A stretch of 64,000 nt of DNA from assembly GCA_942493375.1 (NCBI GenBank), contig OW818698.1, positions 682,001 through 746,000 on the forward strand, given 5' to 3'. The DNA is from G942493375 sp942493375. GTDB lineage: Bacteria > Armatimonadota > UBA5829. Within the stretch, counting starts at the first letter, position 1. Each line of letters starts with the position of its first letter. Of the stretch, positions 1 through 7,222 are shown piece by piece. A program made the translations under genes and the position numbers. Below the pieces are notes generated by a model that had not been told where the DNA came from, ran no database searches, and saw nothing but the letters and a program-made list of their open reading frames with translations.

Positions 1-2
1 GC

Positions 3-1016
3 AGTGGAGCCGATGATTTTCTGATCCTTTTTGAAGCCATACAGGATATTGCTGAACTTGACTCAGTCAGTGACCCGAAAACGATGCGCATTTATCAAGC
101 GAAAAAAAAAGAAGGCAGCTACTGGTCATGGAATGAACTTACAAAATACAAAAACGCCAATGGAAAAAGTAAATCATCTGCTTTTTCGAAACAAACACCA
201 GATATAATATCTGAAAGCATTATTGGCAAGCTTTATGCATCAGTAATAGCGTTTAATAATATCGGTAGTTCAGGATTTTTCATATCTAATTCGGGTTGCG
301 ATCTTCCTCTAGTGAACGCAGGGAATGCCACCAGTTATGAAGAGTGTTGTTTATCAGATATAGCAGAACCGCACTTAGAATTATTAAAATCAGGACTTGC
401 ATCGCTTCATAAGGATAGTAAACTGATTCCAGACCCATCGCGTATAATGATAAAACGTGTGGACATTCCTCCTAATGATCCTGGTCCGTATCTTCGAGGT
501 AAAGTTGCCGACTATCTTTCTATAAAAAGCCCACGTAACGTATCACAGGCACGAGCTTTGATGGATGCTTTGCTAGCAAATATTAGTCATCTATGCGCCA
601 AGACGGATAGACATTCCACATTTGAAGAAATGTGTAAGGCCCGAGGCTTTAGTAGATATGATCTACGACAAGCACTAAATAACTTAGAACCATTACCAGA
701 TGAACAGCAGCTTCTTGAGGACTATTTACGCCAAATGATAGATGAAAAGATGGATCTTCGCACGATATCAGGTATTCGAACAGTTGCTGCACGATTTAAA
801 CGTTCCAAGCTAACCAATTTGATCAGGGAAGATGAAATTAGACTTACTCATGACTGCGACGATTGGCTTAACAATAATGAATTTGTAATTCCGCTTGTTC
901 CTTTACTTGAACGTGCGTATGATGTGCTGAAACTAAAACATTCCTTGTTCCGGGCACATGAAATATTTGCTTTTTTAATAATGAGGGCTATACAAACATG
1001 CGAGGACCGAATCTAA
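3..1016 (+). CDS. Cap4-type (DUF4297-like) DNA nuclease, defence effector, 5' end outside window
   Basis: The reading frame is open to the left edge (codons in phase from base 3), so the N-terminus is missing; 337 residues are visible. The visible start has a DD acidic pair (SGADDFLILFE) followed by IYQAKKK, which fits the acidic-plus-QxK active site of the DUF4297/Cap4 dsDNA endonuclease fold, then a W-x-W segment typical of that family. The rest is helical and includes PGPYLRGKVADYL, a stretch I associate with long DUF4297 proteins. It is followed after 33 bases by an SMC-like ATPase on the same strand, the arrangement of Lamassu/ABC-3C defence systems in which a Cap4 nuclease is the effector. 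Base use is AT-richer than the rest of the window. The family is fairly sure; the role in phage or plasmid defence is inference from the pair. Confidence 0.7.
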   Translation, partial: SGADDFLILFEAIQDIAELDSVSDPKTMRIYQAKKKEGSYWSWNELTKYKNANGKSKSSAFSKQTPDIISESIIGKLYASVIAFNNIGSSGFFISNSGCDLPLVNAGNATSYEECCLSDIAEPHLELLKSGLASLHKDSKLIPDPSRIMIKRVDIPPNDPGPYLRGKVADYLSIKSPRNVSQARALMDALLANISHLCAKTDRHSTFEEMCKARGFSRYDLRQALNNLEPLPDEQQLLEDYLRQMIDEKMDLRTISGIRTVAARFKRSKLTNLIREDEIRLTHDCDDWLNNNEFVIPLVPLLERAYDVLKLKHSLFRAHEIFAFLIMRAIQTCEDRI

Positions 1017-1049
1017 GAAGATTAATAAGAAGCCTAAGGACAAAATCGT

Positions 1050-2768
1050 ATGAAGACATTCAGATTCGAAAGTATATGGCTGCTATCACACAAGGAGCAA
1101 AGCGCCAGAAAAGTAACATTCCATCCGAGCAAGAACTTGATCTTGGGCGGCAACCACACGGGAAAGTCGAGTCTGATTAGATCTTTATTTGAAACTTTAG
1201 GTGCTAGCCCGCAAGGGGTGCAAGACAGGTGGGACACCAATACTGTTTCTGTTGTAGAATTTTGTGTTAACAATGAACACTTCCTTGCGTTACATGACCA
1301 TAGCAATCGAGCTTTGTTTGATATCAATGGTAATCTAGTAATTGCTACAGGCGATTACCAAGAATGGAGCGATTGTTTCGCCAAGACAACTGGGTTTAAT
1401 CTTGTTTTCGGAGATACAGAACATTCAAGATTGTCTGCTGATCCGAGTTGTTTCTTTTTACCATTCTACATTAATCAGGATCGAAGTTGGCAATCAAGTT
1501 GGGACACCTTCAAGAGGATGCAGCACTACAGGTCACCACACAAAGACATCCTAGAGTATTTCTGCGGACTACGACCACATGAGTATTATCAATTGCGTGC
1601 AGAACGCGACCAAAAAAGGTTATCTCTCAGAGAATCAGAAAAGGATCGTCTTGCACTGAAAAGAGCCCGTGCCAGAATAGATCAAGAACTACCGTTATCT
1701 GGTCCAAAAGTGGAATCATCCGATTTCAAAAAGGAGATTGAGCATCTCACACTTGAAGTTACTCTCATAAATGCCAAGCAAGAAAAGCTCCGGGCAAAAT
1801 CAGTTCGTGAGGAAGAACTATCATCTAGTCTTAAACTTCAAATTGATCTAGCAACAGAGGCACTTTCAGGTTATGATCTTGACATGGCATATCTTCACAA
1901 GAAACCAGAAGAAAAACTAGTATGTCCAACATGCGGGTCTGAGCATAATGAACAATTTCTTGAATATTTAGTATTTGCTGAAGATGCCCGTGTCCTGCGT
2001 GATATGTTGGTTCAACTTCGCAAGGATAGTTGTGTTGTGCATGAAGAACACAAAGCAACTCAAAAGCAAATTGAAGAGCTAGAAGATGACTATCATCGAA
2101 TCTCAGAAATACTGGATACAAAACGTGGTGAATTGGATTTTCGGCAAGTAGTCGAAAGCATGGGTGCAGAAACTGCATTTAGGGCTTTTGAACTTGGAGA
2201 CAAAGACATAAAAAAGGATATTGACTCTTTCTCTGGAGATATATTCTTGCTAGATTCGGAACTTGCTAAAATTGTGAATAAAAAGCGTGTTCGTGAAATA
2301 AATGATCACTTCCGTCAAGCCTATGCTGCTGCTAGAAAGTATTTGCATCTAAATCCTGTCACAACAAAGAATCTTAGGCTTACGAGCCGTCCAGATCTAT
2401 CAGGAAGTGGTGGACCCCGATCCATTCTTGCTTATTATGCTGCAATCTGGCGAACGTGTGACTTCACAAATTCTGTGTTCCCTGTACCAGTTGCAATAGA
2501 TTCACCGAATCAGCAAGATCAAGATGATTTCAATCTATCAGTTGTGCTAGATTTTATTGCTGAACAGTTGCCTGCTAATATGCAGCTTATCGTCGGTTTG
2601 GGAAAAGACTCGGGACATGAATATAATAGAACTATCCTGCTCGATAAACCATATAGTTTGATGGAGAGTTCAATATATGAGGAAATCAAGAAGTTTGTGG
2701 ATCCATTAACTAAGGCATTATTTGAAGCTCTTCTTAAGCAGGATAAATCTTCTCTGTTTTCTGAATGA
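1050..2768 (+). CDS. Compact SMC/Rad50-like ATPase with zinc hook (Lamassu LmuB / ABC-3C type)
   Basis: 572 residues. An ABC-type ATPase is split by a short coiled coil. Walker A GGNHTGKSS lies near residues 33-42, a zinc hook CPTCG (C292, C295) sits at the tip of helical arms of roughly 100 residues, the signature-like SGSGG is near 451-455, and Walker B hydrophobics end in IDSPNQQ with D484. It is far shorter than true SMC or Rad50 proteins, as expected for the ATPases of ABC three-component defence systems. It follows the Cap4-like nuclease by 33 bases and is probably co-transcribed with it. No middle-component (LmuC-like) gene lies between or directly after; it may lie upstream of the window or be absent. 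The likely role is sensing unusual DNA ends or structures and unleashing the nuclease (family knowledge and inference). Confidence 0.75.
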   Translation: MKTFRFESIWLLSHKEQSARKVTFHPSKNLILGGNHTGKSSLIRSLFETLGASPQGVQDRWDTNTVSVVEFCVNNEHFLALHDHSNRALFDINGNLVIATGDYQEWSDCFAKTTGFNLVFGDTEHSRLSADPSCFFLPFYINQDRSWQSSWDTFKRMQHYRSPHKDILEYFCGLRPHEYYQLRAERDQKRLSLRESEKDRLALKRARARIDQELPLSGPKVESSDFKKEIEHLTLEVTLINAKQEKLRAKSVREEELSSSLKLQIDLATEALSGYDLDMAYLHKKPEEKLVCPTCGSEHNEQFLEYLVFAEDARVLRDMLVQLRKDSCVVHEEHKATQKQIEELEDDYHRISEILDTKRGELDFRQVVESMGAETAFRAFELGDKDIKKDIDSFSGDIFLLDSELAKIVNKKRVREINDHFRQAYAAARKYLHLNPVTTKNLRLTSRPDLSGSGGPRSILAYYAAIWRTCDFTNSVFPVPVAIDSPNQQDQDDFNLSVVLDFIAEQLPANMQLIVGLGKDSGHEYNRTILLDKPYSLMESSIYEEIKKFVDPLTKALFEALLKQDKSSLFSE

Positions 2769-2976
2769 CAATATATCGCGTGAGGACGTTCGGGATCTAG
2801 GGAGTAAAAAATGAAGGTGATGACTGAGAGTGAAAGTGACCATTCACTTCGGAGATCTCGAAAGAAAGCAACATAGATTAGTCGCAGAACAATGGCTCTT
2901 ACAATCGTCGATTTTGGGGTTTTCGGGTTGGAGGGGAGCTTGTTTATCTTAATGTGGAATCAGGCAATGCTCCACG
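2769..2976. other. Intergenic gap between convergent genes
   Basis: About 200 bases with no convincing ORF. A weak inverted repeat (GTGGA ... TCCAC) near 2952-2977, at the end of the YcxB-like gene, could act as a weak terminator. Nothing else was recognised. Confidence 0.3.
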
Positions 2977-3549
2977 TTACGAAACACCCAGGACTGGTTG
3001 ATTGTTTGTAGTGGAATGCATTGTGCCTTTCAGGTCAGTTATGAATGCGTTTAAATCGCCTTCGGTGACCTTTGTCCTGGGGATGACATAGGCGGTTAAA
3101 TTGTCTGCAAAAGTCAGATATACAAATATGAATACATGGGTCGGGGTAACTTTTATGGATTCGATTTCGGTGAATTTGGTGAATGAGACTGCATGATGAG
3201 AAATCTCCCGGATACCGTCGGGAACTAACTCCAAAATTTTCTCACCACAAAGCAGTTTTATATATACATTTTTGGAGAGATTCCTTTGCATCAATTTTCG
3301 AGTGTACTTCCAGTTGCTTAGAAAACGATCACAAAGTAACCAAACCGCACAACCGATAGTGCAAGTGAGTATAATGTCCGAATAATGCTGGCCCATCACG
3401 AGTAAAACTGCTGTATACATACAAAGGTAACACACTAATCCGAAAATCTTATATTTATTGTTCACCTTACGCATGCTGGGTGTAATGCGTTTGGGAAACT
3501 GTAAATATGCTACCACGTCCTCTACGTCGACATTGAATTTGATTTTCAT
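2977..3549 (-). CDS. YcxB-like membrane protein
   Basis: 190 residues from the chosen ATG at 3549, which follows an AAGGTG ribosome site by six bases; an in-frame GTG three codons upstream overlaps that site and is less likely. There are two adjacent transmembrane helices near residues 35-75. A soluble C-terminal domain then has alternating beta segments ending in AYVIPRTKVTEGD, the IP-x-R/K pattern of YcxB-like C-terminal domains. Members of this family are small inner-membrane proteins of unknown function. It is convergent with the defence ATPase gene and probably monocistronic. Confidence 0.6.
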   Translation of the reverse strand: MKIKFNVDVEDVVAYLQFPKRITPSMRKVNNKYKIFGLVCYLCMYTAVLLVMGQHYSDIILTCTIGCAVWLLCDRFLSNWKYTRKLMQRNLSKNVYIKLLCGEKILELVPDGIREISHHAVSFTKFTEIESIKVTPTHVFIFVYLTFADNLTAYVIPRTKVTEGDLNAFITDLKGTMHSTTNNQPVLGVS

Positions 3550-3634
3550 TATTAGCACCTTGAAAACGCTATTCTATGAGCCTGCCTCATTGTATCCATA
3601 TGCATATGTGCTGTCAAACAGTTTAGTATTTGAG

Positions 3635-3698
3635 AGTAAATTTCCGTCCATCCTTCGATACGCGCTTCGCGCTACTCAGGACGAACGGAAATTTTACT
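3635..3698. repeat. Palindromic repeat, CCTTCGATACGC family
   Basis: Outer arms AAATTTCCGT (3638-3647) and ACGGAAATTT (3685-3694) enclose a short GCGC-ttc-GCGC hairpin. The core CCTTCGATACGC...CTACTCAGGAC recurs at 57331 and 57466. On the minus strand it lies just after the small membrane protein gene and could end its transcript. Confidence 0.6.
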
Positions 3699-3708
3699 AT
3701 TTCACACA

Positions 3709-4086
3709 TTAACGCGGTTTCGGGTCTTTCTTGAGTTCATAGGCCATATAATTGCCGTGCAGGTATATGCGCAGGATAACACGCAACTCTTCCTTACCTC
3801 TATGATATGGCAGACATGACCCCCGCTGGTCGTTTCTCCACCAGCCATATTTTGCCATGTATTTGTCTATGGCATCGTTACTATGGTAAGTTTTTGATAT
3901 CAACAATCTGGAGTTCACCGGAAGGATATCTGCTTTAGTTCTTTCCAGCTTTATTAGGGTCGGTAGTATTGTTAACGGATTGCCCTCCTGCCACAGGCTT
4001 GCACGATCCAGCCATATTACTCCAGCAACAAGAATGAAGGCAATCAGGAATACTATCTTCAGTCTTTGCTTCACCGCTGCGTTCAT
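3709..4086 (-). CDS. Small single-span membrane protein, unknown
   Basis: 125 residues from ATG 4086, chosen because GGGGG lies six bases upstream and the protein then opens with a short basic stretch and one transmembrane helix (about residues 9-26), a type II anchor or uncleaved signal. The longer reading frame to 4275 has no ribosome site and runs through a repeat. The exported part is about 95 residues and ends in a Tyr/Arg-rich region (YGWWRNDQRG, LHGNYMAYEL). No family was recognised. Neighbours give no clear hint beyond the accessory, AT-rich setting. Confidence 0.5.
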   Translation of the reverse strand: MNAAVKQRLKIVFLIAFILVAGVIWLDRASLWQEGNPLTILPTLIKLERTKADILPVNSRLLISKTYHSNDAIDKYMAKYGWWRNDQRGSCLPYHRGKEELRVILRIYLHGNYMAYELKKDPKPR

Positions 4087-4194
4087 ATAATACCCCCTGT
4101 AATAACCATACATGTTCAATATTCTACTGCCTGACCACTTATCAATTCCTACCATTATCCTGTGTTGCAATATTATTGTAAACATGGGATGTGA

Positions 4195-4275
4195 GCGGGT
4201 CGAAGGGAGAGTGCTTCGCAGCCACCTGGTGCATCGGCATCGGGGATTTGGGCATGACATTTCCCCCTGCGGCAT
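4195..4275. repeat. Fragment of composite GCATCGG/C-rich repeat
   Basis: Contains GGTGCATCGGCATCGGGG and a nearby TTCCCCCTG. These resemble parts of the longer composite elements at 48760-48945 and 59368-59592. It appears degenerate and lies upstream of the small membrane protein gene. Confidence 0.4.
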
Positions 4276-4465
4276 GTGGATACGGGTATAAAATATCGCA
4301 GATACAGGAAAATGAATTGCAAATAGGTTTGGATTATTGATTTATTGCTCTATAATAGATTGATCGTCTTGTTTGATATTTGTATACATTTTATCGTATC
4401 ACTGTTCGATATTATATGCAGACTATTCTGACAGGAAGAAATATGTATGAAATAATCAAGGCTAG

Positions 4466-4936
4466 ATGTTTATTCAGATAGCACATCATAAGGAGCAGAA
4501 CAAATTGGCTGACAATGGCGACGGAATACTGGAAGACAGAGACACAATAAAGCAAATATGCATTGATGATGACTTGATACTTGAGACTCAAATTGTCGAA
4601 CTCAACGGGACGAAAGTATTATACTTATCCGGAGCAATTGACGCCTATTCCCTGCCGTTGTTTAAGGAAGCTATGACGGAAATGCTGGATCAGGTGGACA
4701 GGAATCTGACAATAGATATGCATAATGTGATTTACATGGATAGCAGCGGGTTTGGGGTATTAATCACTGCAATTAAGCGCCTTATCCCTAAAGCTGGAAC
4801 AATAAATCTTGTCGGCTGCTCCCCTTCAATAGGCCGATTGATGCATATCACTCACCTCGACACAATCATATCATTACACCAGAATATGGCAGATGCAATG
4901 AAAGCAATATCTGAGACTGCTAGAATGCTTTCCTGA
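4466..4936 (+). CDS. STAS-domain anti-sigma factor antagonist
   Basis: 156 residues. A STAS domain occupies about residues 38-145: beta strand KVLYLSGAIDAYS, then helix, then IDMHNVIYMDSSGFGVLITA. The phosphorylatable Ser is in DSSG, as in SpoIIAA-type proteins that bind and sequester an anti-sigma kinase when unphosphorylated. The first 35 residues are not conserved. An in-frame TTG at 4505 with AAGGAG nine bases upstream is a credible alternative start that removes much of this tail. No anti-sigma kinase or sigma factor is adjacent, so its partners are unknown. Confidence 0.85.
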   Translation: MFIQIAHHKEQNKLADNGDGILEDRDTIKQICIDDDLILETQIVELNGTKVLYLSGAIDAYSLPLFKEAMTEMLDQVDRNLTIDMHNVIYMDSSGFGVLITAIKRLIPKAGTINLVGCSPSIGRLMHITHLDTIISLHQNMADAMKAISETARMLS

Positions 4937-5058
4937 TCACAACTATTGCAGCATCGCCATGAAACGTTCCGTTTGCAAATAGAGCGATATTGATTTACTC
5001 ATCTAAACATAGCCCACAACATAGAGCACGCCAAGTATGTTATTGCTTGTGTTGATGG

Positions 5059-5310
5059 CTATTCCCCAATCACACCAAGTTCAATAGCTTTTTTGAATGC
5101 ATCATATCTGTTTGCTACTCCCATTTTCACGTATGCCTGTGCCAGGTGAAAATCTACTGTGCGTTTGCTAATACCAAGGTTGTTTGCAACTGCGGTAGAA
5201 GACTGACCACTAAATAGCAGGCGCAGAATGTGAATCTCCCTGTCAGTAAGCTCATATCCGTGTGAAATCACTGTATCACACACTCGATCTTCTGCTTGGG
5301 TTAGTTTCAT
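5059..5310 (-). CDS. Stand-alone LuxR/GerE-type DNA-binding protein
   Basis: 83 residues, essentially only the GerE helix-turn-helix: LTDREIHILRLLFSGQSS, then ISKRTVDFHLAQAYVKMGV. There is no receiver or ligand-binding domain. The ATG at 5310 has AGGAG 14 bases upstream, longer than ideal, and no in-frame alternative start lies closer to it. Short GerE proteins act as direct transcription factors or partner with separate sensors. It is divergently placed relative to the PEP-CTERM-like gene at 5681, separated by about 370 AT-rich bases, so control of that gene or of itself is possible (inference). Confidence 0.8.
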   Translation of the reverse strand: MKLTQAEDRVCDTVISHGYELTDREIHILRLLFSGQSSTAVANNLGISKRTVDFHLAQAYVKMGVANRYDAFKKAIELGVIGE

Positions 5311-5680
5311 AATGGAACACCAATCTCCTTGTAGTTACAGCCTGAATATGTCTATACACCATTTGCGCCGTAAAACAGCACGTTAATGTCCTTACAGATA
5401 TGATTTCATCGATATTGCCCGACAAAGTGTCAACACCTATCAGTATATATCCTATATTTCAATGCAAAATCCCCTTTATTGATCATTCAGAACATGCACA
5501 TTATTAATGCTAAGTCACCTATTATTTACATATTTCCCAATTACGCAAATAGTCAAACACATAGCCAAACATCACTACGCTTGCTTATTGAATGGTATTT
5601 GAATCTATTATCTTTTTTATTGCTATTTCGGTTTGATTGGTATCATTTGTGAGCATATATAAACAGTCCATTCGGATATT
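5311..5680. other. Long AT-rich divergent intergenic region
   Basis: About 370 bases between the LuxR-type regulator (minus) and the gene at 5681 (plus). It must hold both promoters. Many TATAAT-like stretches occur, so no single promoter can be assigned. No repeat unit and no ORF were seen. Confidence 0.4.
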
Positions 5681-6283
5681 ATGAACATCCCGACAAATGA
5701 CATAGTTACAATGATAGTTAATTGGATAATTAGTTACACAATGCCAAATACACGAATGATTTTCAACTTATATATGCTTTATATTTGTTTAGCCGGACTG
5801 TTTCTGACAACAACCAGCATGGCAGTAACCTTGGCCGAGAGAAGCAAAGACACTACCACTATCCACAGTGTTAAGTATACAAACCGTACTAGTAATCCTC
5901 CAATGCATACAGATATGATCATTCCTGCCTTCCAAGCAGGACATCAACCTGATCAGGCATTGACTGTCCCTGAATCTAGCACAGTAACTGGAATTGCCGC
6001 AGCCCTGGTCTTGAATGGCATTGGGCTTGCCGGTTCACGGTATTACCTGCGAAGAAAATACAATCGTGAGAGCGCTAAACGTTATGCCTCCAGTTACACA
6101 ACTCATTTACCAATATATGTTGACACTATGTTGTCCGTATTAGTGATATTGATTGTAAGCCCGGTGTTGTTAACTGTAGCTGCTGCCGGAGCGCTCAAAA
6201 CGGGTGTTCCTAAGGTCTATCGCTGCACAAAAACACAAACAACACCGATCAACAATGAATTTGTCGGCACAGAATCTGTGTAG
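5681..6283 (+). CDS. Membrane protein with PEP-CTERM-like segment and sugar-transferase-like tail
   Basis: 200 residues. A hydrophobic N-terminal helix (about 26-50) could be a signal anchor. A short linker leads to VPESSTVTGIAAA...LRRKY (about 96-125), which follows the PEP-CTERM sorting pattern: PEP-like motif, helix, basic end. Unusually the chain continues. Residues 147-186 (VDTMLSVLVILIVSPVLL...PKVYRCTKT) resemble the first helix and PGPVFYRQ region of bacterial polyprenyl glycosylphosphotransferases (Bac_transf), then stop. The catalytic part is absent. No clear ribosome site precedes the ATG. Either this is a remnant fusion or a short membrane protein with coincidental similarity. A true PEP-CTERM gene follows at 6489. 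Confidence 0.5.
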   Translation: MNIPTNDIVTMIVNWIISYTMPNTRMIFNLYMLYICLAGLFLTTTSMAVTLAERSKDTTTIHSVKYTNRTSNPPMHTDMIIPAFQAGHQPDQALTVPESSTVTGIAAALVLNGIGLAGSRYYLRRKYNRESAKRYASSYTTHLPIYVDTMLSVLVILIVSPVLLTVAAAGALKTGVPKVYRCTKTQTTPINNEFVGTESV

Positions 6284-6284
6284 C

Positions 6285-6301
6285 CTGGCGAAGATAATGC
6301 A
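6285..6301 (+). promoter_or_regulatory. Possible sigma-54 type -24/-12 site
   Basis: TGGC at 6286 and TGC at 6298-6300 give GG-N10-GC, the minimal sigma-54 spacing, about 190 bases before the PEP-CTERM gene. PEP-CTERM genes are sigma-54 dependent in several proteobacteria. The match is minimal and could be chance. Confidence 0.25.
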
Positions 6302-6402
6302 ACGACCTTGAGCAGTCTGTCAGCTCGAAAGTAAGGTGAATATAGGCAGTATAGCAGTAACAAATGAGGCATATTTTTTCATAATCGAAGAGGATTGTGA
6401 AA

Positions 6403-6424
6403 CCGCAATAATATATAGTTGCGG
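6403..6424 (+). promoter_or_regulatory. Hairpin in 5' region of PEP-CTERM gene
   Basis: CCGCAA (6403-6408) pairs with TTGCGG (6419-6424) around an AT-rich loop. It lies about 65 bases before the start codon; a leader structure or terminator of the preceding gene is possible. Confidence 0.3.
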
Positions 6425-6488
6425 AAGTTCCAGTCAAGATGACTTTACCAATCCAAAAACAAAAAACAAAAACAGGAGAAAATGAAAG

Positions 6489-7076
6489 ATGAAAAAGATA
6501 AGTATTCTGATAGTGTTAGCTGTCGCATTGTTGAGTTTGGTTAGCGTTGCTCAGGCAACCACACCTATTGAAGGATCATTGTCGTGGGTAGCCACTGGTG
6601 TTACTCAGGATGTCCCCCTGACATTGGCCGCCAGTAACCAATTCTGGCTGACCGATCTGAAGAAGATCACCGGAACAGGAGATTTTGTTACATTTCCTGG
6701 TTTCTTAGGTTCCATCCCGGACCCTACATTGCTTGTAACTACTTCGAACGCATCATTGTTAACATTTAGTTTTACCGATGCAAATTTCGGCAGCTGGGTA
6801 ACTACAAGTGGGACACACAAGCACAGCCTCGACGGCAATTTCATGGATGTTTCCTTAAAAGGAATATTCACTCCGGGCCTTTGGTACCCTACCAATACAA
6901 TGAACAACGGTGAGCTTAATATCACATTCAGCGAAGCCGGTAGCAGTCTTTCCGCTGGTGGAACAATGGCTTTCGCCAAAGCAGTTCCGGAAGCATCAAC
7001 ATTGGTTGGTTTTGGTTCAGCACTGGCTATGGCTGGTCCTGGACTTGTTGGATGGCTTCGCAGACGCAGATCATAA
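6489..7076 (+). CDS. PEP-CTERM sorting domain protein
   Basis: 195 residues. It has a signal peptide (MKKISILIVLAVALL, cleavage after AQA) and a Ser/Thr/Gly-rich beta-type body. The classical C-terminal sorting signal is VPEASTLVGFGSALA, a hydrophobic stretch and WLRRRRS. An exosortase elsewhere in the genome should cleave it and pass it to the cell surface or exopolysaccharide. AGGAG precedes the ATG by about 14 bases, with an additional ATG in between. The body has no recognised enzyme motif; it is probably a surface or matrix protein. No exosortase gene is in the window. Confidence 0.9.
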   Translation: MKKISILIVLAVALLSLVSVAQATTPIEGSLSWVATGVTQDVPLTLAASNQFWLTDLKKITGTGDFVTFPGFLGSIPDPTLLVTTSNASLLTFSFTDANFGSWVTTSGTHKHSLDGNFMDVSLKGIFTPGLWYPTNTMNNGELNITFSEAGSSLSAGGTMAFAKAVPEASTLVGFGSALAMAGPGLVGWLRRRRS

Positions 7077-7104
7077 TTCTAGATAAATAGGATTATGTAA
7101 GTGT

Positions 7105-7135
7105 GGGTGCTGTTGTTTTGTATGTAACAGCACCC
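7105..7135. terminator. Hairpin 1 between convergent genes
   Basis: Perfect 10-base arms GGGTGCTGTT and AACAGCACCC around an 11-base loop, 28 bases after the PEP-CTERM stop codon. There is no strong T-run, but the position fits a terminator for the plus-strand gene. Confidence 0.55.
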
Positions 7136-7150
7136 AATATTAAATTCTGG

Positions 7151-7190
7151 TTGATACGCTGCAAACTAATCATTGTTTGCAGCGTATCAA
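7151..7190. terminator. Hairpin 2 between convergent genes, 16-bp stem
   Basis: Perfect 16-base arms (TTGATACGCTGCAAAC and its complement) around an 8-base loop. It sits 15 bases after hairpin 1 and 33 bases before the end of the minus-strand Asp-box gene, so it probably ends transcripts from one or both directions. Confidence 0.55.
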
Positions 7191-7222
7191 CTCTGTACTT
7201 GTCCAATCTCCCAGTCACATAT

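Noticed and set aside
998..1180. 60-residue frame between the nuclease and the ATPase, a candidate middle component
   Set aside because: It overlaps both genes in another frame, has no ribosome site and is rich in Arg/Lys without domain character; better read as a shadow.
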